A stretch of 5,599 nucleotides of DNA from Dehalococcoidales bacterium (GTDB lineage: Bacteria; Chloroflexota; Dehalococcoidia; Dehalococcoidales; UBA2162), in assembly GCA_020354275.1 (NCBI GenBank), contig CP070645.1:1721617-1727215 (forward strand), given 5' to 3'. This document shows, piece after piece, positions 1 to 5,319 of this stretch. Under the pieces are notes generated by a model. The model was not told the origin of the DNA and did not search any database. It saw nothing but the letters and a program-made list of their open reading frames with translations. The position numbers and the translations under genes are program-made. The number at the start of each line of letters is the position of its first letter. Position 1 is the stretch's first letter.

Positions 1-803
1 AGGTTTAAAGTCTGGCGGAGCAAGACCATGTCTTCCGGTTCTATCTCGTCATAGCCTATCCTGACGACAAAGTCGGTGCTTACCCGCCTTCGCCTCGAGT
101 TCTCCTCGTCAAGGGTAAAGACGGCCACCTTCTCGGGGAAAAGCTGTTTCAGCGCCTTGACCGCTGTACCGGACTCGCTGCTCCCCGCCCAGCCATACTC
201 GCTGTGCATATCAAAGATGAGGTTGACGGCGGCGCTCTTCTGCAGCATGCCGATAAGTAGTATCCTGGTGAGGAATGTCTTGCCGGTACCGCTCTTACCG
301 AAGATGCCGTTGGAGCGCTTGACTAGTTCCGGCAGGTCAAGGCAGATCTTGGTCTCCATATCCAGCGGCGTGCCGATATAAAATTTCCTCTCGTCCTCAC
401 CCCCGAAGACCAGTTCTATGTCCCGCTGTGAGGCCAGCTTTACCGCGGAGAAATGACGGGGAACGGTCTTGACCGGCTGCGGGCCTTCGATAAGGTCGGC
501 TACGTCACCGCCTATGGTGAGCATGGGCAGGACATGAAGCATTCCGTAGGTACTGGTACCGGCCAGTACCTCGGCGATAAACGGGTCAGCAACATCGGGG
601 GGTGCCACCGTCATCCGCTGGTCAGCAACCTCCAGGCTGATATCGGTTATCATGCCGAAGAAACGCCGTTTCTCCCCCTCGATGGTGACATAGCGTCCCA
701 CCGCCATGTCTTCGACTGATGTCAGACTATCCAGCCTGACCTCTACTCCTCTGGTTAGAGAACCAGAAACAACGGTTCCCAGTCTTTCACCATTCTCCTG
801 CAT
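1..803 (-). CDS. herA: HerA-type DNA translocase ATPase, N-terminal part (3' end outside window)
   Basis: HerA is a hexameric FtsK-superfamily translocase that pumps DNA through the NurA nuclease during end resection. The visible 267 residues start at ATG 803. Residues about 5-100 form the small beta-rich HAS barrel (LGTVVSGSLTRGVEVRL, then VGRYVTIEGEKRRFFGMI), the surface HerA proteins use for partner contact. After a linker the ATPase core begins: strand plus P-loop NGIFGKSGTGKT (166-176, catalytic Lys175 and Thr176), then the second core strand with FDMHSEYGW (197-205), matching the D-x-x-G/S-E-Y signature of HerA. Walker B and the arginine finger would lie beyond the left edge. The start is supported by GAGGAG at 818-813, 9 nt upstream and inside the end of the methyltransferase gene, whose stop lies 6 nt before this ATG; this suggests translational coupling. 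The family call is strong. DNA end processing is inferred from the NurA gene in the same cluster; other HerA relatives pair with different nucleases. Confidence 0.9.
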   Translation of the reverse strand, partial: MQENGERLGTVVSGSLTRGVEVRLDSLTSVEDMAVGRYVTIEGEKRRFFGMITDISLEVADQRMTVAPPDVADPFIAEVLAGTSTYGMLHVLPMLTIGGDVADLIEGPQPVKTVPRHFSAVKLASQRDIELVFGGEDERKFYIGTPLDMETKICLDLPELVKRSNGIFGKSGTGKTFLTRILLIGMLQKSAAVNLIFDMHSEYGWAGSSESGTAVKALKQLFPEKVAVFTLDEENSRRRRVSTDFVVRIGYDEIEPEDMVLLRQTLN

Positions 804-809
804 TGCTCT

Positions 810-1562
810 CTACTCCTCACCAGACTTATCGGCCAAAACCAAAAACCGCACCCGCGTGAAAGCCAGTTTTTCTCCCTCATCAATTTTACGCTGAAGTCTC
901 TCCAGATGACGGAGGTTATTATCCACGCTGAAATCTTTTACCACCCATGGGATTGCCTTAAGGAAATATACTATAGCCCCCACATCCTTGAATTCTACTT
1001 GCCCGGTCCATTCTTCTGCTTCTTTTATCCTGAAACCTGCGTCCCGAATTTGTTTTATTGATGTACCGAGTGTCCAGTCTCCATACTGCGGGGCAGCACC
1101 GAATTCTCTAATTAGATCGTTCAGGTCATCTCCCCCCACCTGCTGCGTCAGGAATACCCCTCCTGCCTTTAGTATCCTGAAAACCTCTTGGGCCTGAAAA
1201 GCACTGTGCCTGTTCAGAACCGTATCAAATTCCCCATCGGCAAAAGGGAGGTTGCCTGATTCAGTAACCTCTAATACTCTGACACCCAGAGGTTCGAGCC
1301 TTCTCCTGGCAACAGCCACATTGGGTTTCCAACCTTCCACTGCAGTAGCATGTTTGGGAAACGGCGCCAGAGATGCAAATCTCTCACCCCCGCCGGTTCC
1401 CATATCAAGCACAGACTTTGATTTCTGTACCAGTTGCCTGGCCAGTGTTATATAGTCCCATGACGGTTGCCCTTCAAGCCAGCGGCCGTCCAGATATGAA
1501 AAATCCCAGCCCTTGAAGGGCGCTTCATAATCTTTTCTCCATTGAGAGTGTAAATCATTCAT
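810..1562 (-). CDS. class I SAM-dependent methyltransferase, substrate unknown
   Basis: A 250-aa Rossmann-fold methyltransferase. Motif I is VLDMGTGGGE (51-60), the SAM-binding glycine loop. The acidic end of the second strand is probably Glu76 in AVEGWKPN, and post-motif II is NLPFADGEFDTVLNRH (104-119). Further signatures, QQVGG (140-144) and VYFLKAIPW (198-206), match a family of stand-alone methyltransferases I recall from Chloroflexota and Firmicutes whose substrate is not established; it also resembles the RlmA-like Methyltransf_11 group. The start is ATG 1562, 22 nt after the stop of the HAS-barrel gene. No good Shine-Dalgarno is seen before it (only a weak TTGAAG), so expression may depend on coupling. 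It ends 6 nt before the herA start. Lying between two HAS-barrel genes, it may modify DNA, RNA or a protein of this pathway, or may be an unrelated passenger; the sequence cannot decide. Confidence 0.85.
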   Translation of the reverse strand: MNDLHSQWRKDYEAPFKGWDFSYLDGRWLEGQPSWDYITLARQLVQKSKSVLDMGTGGGERFASLAPFPKHATAVEGWKPNVAVARRRLEPLGVRVLEVTESGNLPFADGEFDTVLNRHSAFQAQEVFRILKAGGVFLTQQVGGDDLNDLIREFGAAPQYGDWTLGTSIKQIRDAGFRIKEAEEWTGQVEFKDVGAIVYFLKAIPWVVKDFSVDNNLRHLERLQRKIDEGEKLAFTRVRFLVLADKSGEE

Positions 1563-1584
1563 AGGTTAATAGCTTCAACGCCTG

Positions 1585-2181
1585 TCATGCAGTAGCAATT
1601 CTTCTCAGAATAGCCCTTAGCCGGTTGAAATCGCTGCCCAGTAATACAGCCAGTTCCTTCCCTGCAGCCACCAAAAAAGCACGGGGGTCTTCCTGCACCA
1701 GGCTCATCTGGCGCAATGCGGCGCTGGTAATCTCCTCATTAGAAACGGGCAAACCCGTACTAATCAGCGTGCTGAGAAAGTCAAATGACTCGGAGAACTC
1801 CCTGACCTCATCGGGATGGCACTGGTAAACAAAACCATGTATCCGGGCTGGTCTGGACGGCAAATGGTGGTAAAGCCTACCATCCTCCCGATAGCCGACC
1901 ACCAGTGTATTAAACTCGGTACGCAGCAGTTTTAGAAGCTGGGGGCTCTGTTGATAGACCGCCTCCTCACTGGCTTCATCCTTGCCCCGGGCAATCGGGC
2001 GCCGCCCCGGTTCAAGACTGCCGGTGCTGGCATAATAGACTATGCCATAAACCTCCACTGGCATATCCGCCGTCTTCACCAGACTACCTAGGGGTGGCGG
2101 CTGGTAAAGCTCGTAGCACTGCGTCACAAACTCCGCGGTAGAGACCTCAATTACCTCGCCAACCCTCTCCGTTTTATCCAT
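1585..2181 (-). CDS. stand-alone HAS-barrel protein, probable HerA/NurA accessory factor
   Basis: 198 aa from ATG 2181. Residues about 7-97 form a HAS (HerA-ATP synthase) barrel: VGEVIEVSTAEFVTQC, PPPLGSLVK, then VEVYGIVYYASTGS, ending TEFNTLVVGY. The rest is LPSRPARIHGFVYQC (107-121), DEVREFSESFDFLSTLI (124-140) and a helical C-terminus ending DFNRLRAILRRI. The pattern matches a conserved protein I recall from cyanobacteria and Chloroflexota annotated only as HAS-barrel domain-containing. It has no P-loop, so it is not an ATPase. I prefer ATG 2181 over the in-frame TTG at 2187: AGGGG (2195-2191) lies 9 nt before the ATG but only 3 nt before the TTG. The ATG overlaps the stop of the preceding membrane-protein gene by 8 nt (ATGGATAA), so translation is probably coupled. 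It could cap or adapt HerA to NurA or to the membrane; that is inference. Domain call good, function unknown. Confidence 0.8.
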   Translation of the reverse strand: MDKTERVGEVIEVSTAEFVTQCYELYQPPPLGSLVKTADMPVEVYGIVYYASTGSLEPGRRPIARGKDEASEEAVYQQSPQLLKLLRTEFNTLVVGYREDGRLYHHLPSRPARIHGFVYQCHPDEVREFSESFDFLSTLISTGLPVSNEEITSAALRQMSLVQEDPRAFLVAAGKELAVLLGSDFNRLRAILRRIATA

Positions 2182-2344
2182 TATCAATTTCCCCTTTATA
2201 AATTAGCAGAGGGACAAACTGCAAAGCCACCGCCAGTGCATAACCGGTGATCAGCCAAGCCAAGTCAGCCTTTCCCAGCCAGAACAGCTCAGTAATCACC
2301 ACCACCAGAACCAGTACCAGGCAATCCAGTAGCAGAGTTTTCAT
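2174..2344 (-). CDS. small two-helix membrane protein (56 aa)
   Basis: An ORF not previously listed, ATG 2344 to TAA 2174. The peptide opens MKTLLLDCLVLVLVVVITEL and continues FWLGKADLAW, then an Ala/Leu/Val-rich segment to VPLLIYKGEIDNG. Two hydrophobic stretches (about residues 3-23 and 28-50) are joined by a short polar turn GKAD, so a helical hairpin is likely; the second ends in a charged tail. It starts 4 nt after the stop of the 28-aa lysine-rich ORF and overlaps the HAS-barrel start by 8 nt; this tight packing is the main support for its being real. The ribosome site is weak (AAGAAG region), consistent with coupled translation. I recognise no family. A membrane anchor or small regulator for the HerA/NurA cluster is a guess. 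The long hydrophobic run in only this frame argues against chance. Confidence 0.7.
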   Translation of the reverse strand: MKTLLLDCLVLVLVVVITELFWLGKADLAWLITGYALAVALQFVPLLIYKGEIDNG

Positions 2345-2348
2345 GCCA

Positions 2349-2435
2349 CTACTTCTTCTTTCCGACGGGCTTCTTCTCCTTTTTCTCTTTCTGCTGTTTG
2401 GGCTTTTTTACATTCTTCCTGCCCTTAGTCCCCAT
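2349..2435 (-). CDS. 28-aa lysine-rich basic miniprotein
   Basis: An ORF of 28 residues, beginning MGTKGRKNVKKP and ending KPVGKKK: 13 lysines and 1 arginine against 2 glutamates. It is expected to be disordered and nucleic-acid or polyanion binding, and too short for standard callers. Its ATG (2435) lies inside the end of the 193-aa gene (11-nt overlap, ATGGGGACTAA), and it has a very strong ribosome site, GGAGGAGG at 2446-2439, 3-6 nt before the ATG. It stops 4 nt before the 56-aa membrane-protein gene. Lysine is mostly AAG. It follows a protein with a highly acidic tail, so charge pairing is possible but unproven. Alternatively it is an untranslated or merely coupling ORF that carries ribosomes between its neighbours. 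No family recognised. Confidence 0.55.
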   Translation of the reverse strand: MGTKGRKNVKKPKQQKEKKEKKPVGKKK

Positions 2436-3006
2436 ATTCCTCCTCCACTATATATTCCCCCTCCTCCTCCATATCATCGATAACATCAATAATATCAATG
2501 CCGAATTCATCCCATCCCCCCTCAATCTCTTCACCATATTCCTGCTTGAGTTCCAGGCTGCGGAAAAACCAGTGTAAACTGTAATTAGATTCGTCCTCTA
2601 CCTGGATCTCTTCCCAGGTCAGCGGGTTTTTCTTTTTATATTTATCCAAAAATTCCTGGTTCTTCTTGCTTAGTATAACTGGCTCCAGAATCTGGAAGAA
2701 TTCCTTCTCATAGGAACTGGCCTGCTGCTCACCCAGTTCGCGGTTTATCATAAGGAGGGCAAAACCCCTGATAGATGCCGGCGGTTCTAAAATAGCAAAC
2801 TCGTGGGTATCCTTATATGCGGTGAACCTTGTCCACTCGGCACCTCTCTGCTTCACCTCCTCACCGGAACCATACCTTTTCAACCACGTATTGGCCAGAA
2901 ACCAGTGTTCATCCCGACCCGGATTGTTTTTCCTGAGGTCGAAGTAGCTTTCTTCTAGTGTTTTGATTAGATCCTCACCGGAAGCTTCTTTATTCAGTTC
3001 CTCCAT
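2425..3006 (-). CDS. hypothetical protein with strongly acidic C-terminal tail (193 aa)
   Basis: No family recognised. The N-terminal two thirds look globular and aromatic-rich: RDEHWFLANTWLKRYGSG (31-48), EWTRFTAYKDTHEFAILEPP (57-76), RGFALLMINRELGE (80-93), then a basic patch SKKNQEFLDKYKKKNPLTWEE (113-133, about). The tail from residue 156 to 193 holds 18 Asp/Glu in 38 residues with no Lys or Arg, ending VEEEYGD. There is no signal peptide or membrane helix, so it should be cytosolic. Acidic tails of this sort occur in DNA mimics, histone-like chaperones and nuclease inhibitors, but nothing specific ties this one to such a role. ATG 3006 is preceded by GAAAGG with a 6-nt gap. It is the first gene after the repeat-filled gap and its end overlaps the 28-aa ORF by 11 nt, placing it at the head of the tightly packed group leading to herA. 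Confidence 0.8.
   Translation of the reverse strand: MEELNKEASGEDLIKTLEESYFDLRKNNPGRDEHWFLANTWLKRYGSGEEVKQRGAEWTRFTAYKDTHEFAILEPPASIRGFALLMINRELGEQQASSYEKEFFQILEPVILSKKNQEFLDKYKKKNPLTWEEIQVEDESNYSLHWFFRSLELKQEYGEEIEGGWDEFGIDIIDVIDDMEEEGEYIVEEEYGD
2439..2446 (-). promoter_or_regulatory. strong ribosome binding site for the 28-aa ORF
   Basis: The minus strand reads GGAGGAGGAAT immediately before ATG 2435. It is an almost full anti-16S match lying within the coding end of the 193-aa gene (codons for the acidic Glu-Glu-Glu run), which is what makes the tiny ORF credible. The acidic GAG/GGA codons also create purine-rich sequence by themselves, so the match is not independent proof. Confidence 0.5.
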
Positions 3007-3066
3007 ATTCTACCTTTCTTGTTTTGGTTCGCTTTTACCCGGTCTTTTTAAGCTCGTAAACCCTAT

Positions 3067-3250
3067 CCCCCTCAGTCCCCCTTCCCCTTTGAAATGGGAA
3101 GGGGAAAGGGTTGTATGAGAGAGGCTTCACCTCTCTGTAACTCTCCTTACATTTAGTTCGCGAGTTTAAGAGGGTGTCAACCCTCTTTCTCTTATTCCCC
3201 CTCTCCTTACTCCTTTCACTTCAAGGAGAGGGCGATAAAGGGGGTGAGGT
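3067..3250. repeat. inverted pair of hairpin-rich intergenic repeat units
   Basis: The 255-bp gap between nurA and the 193-aa gene (3007-3261) contains no ORF but a chain of stem-loops. Unit A (plus strand, 3067-3136) runs CCCCTCAGTCCCCC, a 9-bp stem CCCCTTCCC/GGGAAGGGG (3078-3086 with 3096-3104), AAAGGGTTG, then a 7-bp stem AGAGAGG/CCTCTCT (3118-3124 with 3130-3136). Unit B, read on the minus strand from 3250 to 3168, has the same order: ACCTCACCCCC, a 10-bp stem CCCTCTCCTT/AAGGAGAGGG (3199-3208 with 3223-3232), GAAAGAGGGTTG, then a 7-bp stem AAGAGGG/CCCTCTT (3168-3174 with 3181-3187). The two units therefore face each other. This looks like a dispersed REP- or MITE-like family. It could block or stabilise transcripts, but has no classic U-tract. 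Confidence 0.65.
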
Positions 3251-3261
3251 CTTATAATACC

Positions 3262-4461
3262 CTATACCCACCTTGTCCTTTTACTCTGGCTCTTGGCCGA
3301 GGTGGGGGTGGGGAGGTGTTCTTCCACCATCAAGGAATCCACCACCTGCCAGAAGTTCTCCCTGTCCACCATGGTGACCACCGCCTGTTCATGGGCTTCG
3401 GATAGTGCCACCGGATACCCCTGCCCCCGCTGGCACTGGTCAATGACCAGGGTGTGCGTCAGGTTCAGCAAATCCCCATCCCGGGCTACCCACTGTGGTA
3501 TCTCCACCCGGGCGATTTCATCGCCCACGTTGAGGTAAAAGAAATTAATCCAGTGCTCGCCATAGTACTTGCGCACCACCGAGGATTGACTGGTAAATAA
3601 TGCCGACCTTTCCCCCGCTTCCAGCACCCTGGCAAACAACTCCCTGTCTACGACGCCGGAAACCTCCTCACAGCGTCTCTGGGTGCATTCCCGGCAGTGG
3701 CGGTCGGTATCCAGCGGATCCTGGGGACATAGGGCTACCCGCAGGACATTTACCACATCAGCCGACCGGGGATAGCTTATATAGCTGGCCAGGGCAATTT
3801 TACGGCTACTGTTAAGCTTCTTCATATCATCGAGACAGGTCAGAAAACCCCCGGTTAACAGTTCCTCGGTAACGAATTCGGGATAAGCCTCCAGACCCCA
3901 GAGGACGAGCGAGCCGTCAAGCAGGGCAAGAGCAAGGCTGCCCGTGCCTATCTCAGCAGCCATTCCAGCCAGATGGCGGCACTCGTCAACGCTGCGCTTG
4001 ATCCCCAGCAGATTGCCTTCGATCAACTGCTCACGACCTGTTGATTGGGCCGGGGCAATAACCAAGTCTTCATCTCCGGCATACAGATGGGGGAAGCTAT
4101 CTAGCACCGCATCGGGGCTGGCCCCGTACCGGAGTAAAACAATGCCGATATTTATCAGATAACACCGGGCTGACCGGTGGCGGTCAACATCAATGTGGGA
4201 ACCATCAGTGGCCAGTACGGTGAATTCAGCCAGCAGTGGTGCCGCCTTATATTTCCGGTCAAGACCCTCAACTAGACCGGCCACCAGCCAGGTGGTCCGG
4301 CTGGCAGCAACCTTCTTCTTTAATGGATCCAGGGCGGCAGCCTTTTCATGAAGGACACCAACGGCGTAGTCCAGACGGCGTTGCCTTTCCCTGCTCCCGT
4401 CCCTGAGCCTGGCCACCATCTCCCCGACCTGTGCCGCCACTTTGCTTAAATCTAACGACAC
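3262..4461 (-). CDS. nurA: NurA-type 5'-3' DNA nuclease
   Basis: NurA is a dimeric, Mn-dependent nuclease fed by HerA to resect DNA ends. 399 aa from GTG 4461. An N-terminal helical arm (1-75) precedes the RNase H-like core. Asp86 lies in LATDGSHIDVDRH (83-95), and Asp182 in LALLDGSLVLW (178-188). The C-terminal motif GYPVALSEAHEQAVV (348-362) with Asp341 before it supplies the conserved Asp/His. These match the acidic metal ligands and late His of the family. Middle signatures SYISYPRSADVVNVLR (226-241) and YYGEHWINFFYLNVGDEIARVE (299-320, about) are typical of the bacterial branch. Four cysteines (245, 256, 259, 264) form a possible metal site. An in-frame TTG at 4515 is rejected as start because it overlaps a good -10 box; GTG 4461 has TAGGAG and GGAGG upstream and gives MSLDLSKVAAQVGEMV, a typical NurA start. 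It ends about 255 bp before the next gene, with repeats between. Confidence 0.93.
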   Translation of the reverse strand: MSLDLSKVAAQVGEMVARLRDGSRERQRRLDYAVGVLHEKAAALDPLKKKVAASRTTWLVAGLVEGLDRKYKAAPLLAEFTVLATDGSHIDVDRHRSARCYLINIGIVLLRYGASPDAVLDSFPHLYAGDEDLVIAPAQSTGREQLIEGNLLGIKRSVDECRHLAGMAAEIGTGSLALALLDGSLVLWGLEAYPEFVTEELLTGGFLTCLDDMKKLNSSRKIALASYISYPRSADVVNVLRVALCPQDPLDTDRHCRECTQRRCEEVSGVVDRELFARVLEAGERSALFTSQSSVVRKYYGEHWINFFYLNVGDEIARVEIPQWVARDGDLLNLTHTLVIDQCQRGQGYPVALSEAHEQAVVTMVDRENFWQVVDSLMVEEHLPTPTSAKSQSKRTRWV

Positions 4462-4514
4462 CTCTCCTACCCTCCAGAAGGCAAAACGCCTGCTCTGATA
4501 TGTCTCTGAAACCA

Positions 4515-4543
4515 AGTATAATTGGTCAGGGAAGCAAACTCAA
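4515..4543 (-). promoter_or_regulatory. predicted sigma70-type promoter of nurA
   Basis: The minus strand reads TTGAGT (4543-4538), exactly 17 nt, then TATACT (4520-4515). Matches to consensus are 4/6 and 5/6 with ideal spacing. Transcription would start near 4508, leaving a leader of about 47 nt before GTG 4461. The -10 box covers the TTG at 4515, which argues against translation from there. Confidence 0.6.
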
Positions 4544-4575
4544 GTAACCGCCGGAATTTTGCTGAATAGAAAGTA

Positions 4576-4598
4576 CTGTCATCACTTTAGAATGACAG
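4576..4598. promoter_or_regulatory. perfect inverted repeat in the divergent promoter region, possible operator
   Basis: CTGTCAT (4576-4582), 9-nt spacer, ATGACAG (4592-4598). The 7-bp arms are perfect and lie between the two divergent promoters, ending 19 nt before the exporter's -10 box, so over its -35 region, and about 33 nt upstream of the nurA -35. It is outside both expected transcripts, which favours a protein-binding site over an RNA hairpin. No regulator gene is present in the window. Confidence 0.4.
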
Positions 4599-4614
4599 GA
4601 ACCACCTGCCGATA

Positions 4615-4623
4615 TGCTACAAT
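4615..4623 (+). promoter_or_regulatory. extended -10 promoter element for the LysE-type exporter
   Basis: TGCTACAAT matches the extended -10 pattern TGnTATAAT in all but one position. No good -35 lies at 17 nt; ATGACA (4592-4597) is 20 nt away and falls in the inverted repeat, so activator dependence is possible. Transcription would start near 4630, leaving a leader of about 38 nt. Confidence 0.45.
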
Positions 4624-4667
4624 GGGGATAGCAAGACGATTAAAAGGCTAATTTCAGGACTTCTCTA

Positions 4668-5279
4668 TTGTTCTCTTTTTTATTAAGTCTGGTGGTAATC
4701 TCATTTTCCGGGGTAATGCTACACGGCCCCATGTTTGCCGTTACTGTGGCTAAAAGTTATAAGTCACAGTCTGCTGGTATGAAGATAGCCCTGGGACACG
4801 CCATTGTAGAGATTCCCCTGATATTGCTGATCTACTTCGGATTTGCCCAGTTTTTTCAGGAGAACCTGGTACAGTTTGTCCTCAGCATCCTCGGCGGGGG
4901 CATCTTAATCTGGCTCGGAATCGCTATGTTCCGTGCCCGGACCGAGGTAGTCCAGAAGGGCCAGGACCTTGCCTATAACCCGTTTGTTGCCGGCATAGTC
5001 ACCAGCGCCCTCAATCCGTTTTTCATATTGTGGTGGGCAACCATCGGCAGCGTGCTCATTATGAATTCATTGGAATTCGGCATCACCGGTTTTGCCCTCC
5101 TTGTCCCCGTCCACTGGCTTTGTGACCTCGCCTGGTTATCACTTGTCTCTGTCCTCATCTATAGGACCCAGGCACTCTGGGATATAAAGTTCCAGCAGGG
5201 CCTGTTTATTGTCTGCAGCCTGCTGCTCATCGGGTTCGGCGGCTGGTTTCTGGTATCCGGCCTGCAGATTCGTATATAA
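4668..5279 (+). CDS. LysE-family membrane exporter
   Basis: 203 aa, predicted inner-membrane protein of the LysE/RhtB superfamily, which exports amino acids or other small solutes by proton-coupled transport. About six hydrophobic segments are visible: 1-25, 39-61, 66-88, 106-131, 138-165 and 175-198. Family signs are the small-residue motif after helix 1 (MLHGPMFAV, 17-25, where PGP is usual), GHAIVEIPLILL (43-54) and ALNPFFILWW (114-123), the conserved NP motif. The start is TTG 4668, with AGGA (4656-4659) 8 nt upstream; an in-frame stop lies at 4641, and the next ATG (residue 17) would remove most of the first helix. The substrate cannot be named. It is divergent from nurA, shares its upstream region, and converges on secF; no functional link to either is evident. 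Confidence 0.85.
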   Translation: MFSFLLSLVVISFSGVMLHGPMFAVTVAKSYKSQSAGMKIALGHAIVEIPLILLIYFGFAQFFQENLVQFVLSILGGGILIWLGIAMFRARTEVVQKGQDLAYNPFVAGIVTSALNPFFILWWATIGSVLIMNSLEFGITGFALLVPVHWLCDLAWLSLVSVLIYRTQALWDIKFQQGLFIVCSLLLIGFGGWFLVSGLQIRI

Positions 5280-5319
5280 ACAGCAGGAGTTTCTATGTAA
5301 AAATGCAGAACAGAGCTGC

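Noticed and set aside
195..205. Walker B in herA (LIFDMHSEYGW, residue numbers)
   Set aside because: This is the D-x-x-S/G-E-Y strand after the P-loop typical of HerA; the true Walker B is further C-terminal, outside the window.
76..719. Plus-strand ORFs of 101 and 88 codons in the first 720 bases
   Set aside because: They are antisense shadows of the herA coding frame, which has clear HAS-barrel and P-loop motifs; their products show no family-like sequence.
2182..2187. TTG at 2187 as start of the HAS-barrel gene
   Set aside because: Only 3 nt from the ribosome site; ATG 2181 has 9-nt spacing and overlaps the upstream stop neatly.
2247..2483. Plus-strand ORF with a proline-rich end (PPLYIPPPPPYHR)
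   Set aside because: Antisense to the acidic tail (GAG/GGA codons read in reverse give CTC/TCC) and to the small lysine-rich and membrane ORFs; no ribosome site or neighbours on that strand.
3061..3110. Rho-independent terminator at the CCCCTTCCC/GGGAAGGGG stem
   Set aside because: Strong stem but no T-tract follows on either strand; better explained as part of the repeat unit.
3067..3250. CRISPR array or tandem repeat
   Set aside because: Two inverted, diverged units without regular direct repeats or unique spacers.
3293..4162. Plus-strand ORFs antisense to nurA
   Set aside because: Shadows of a well-supported NurA frame; no start signals or family resemblance.
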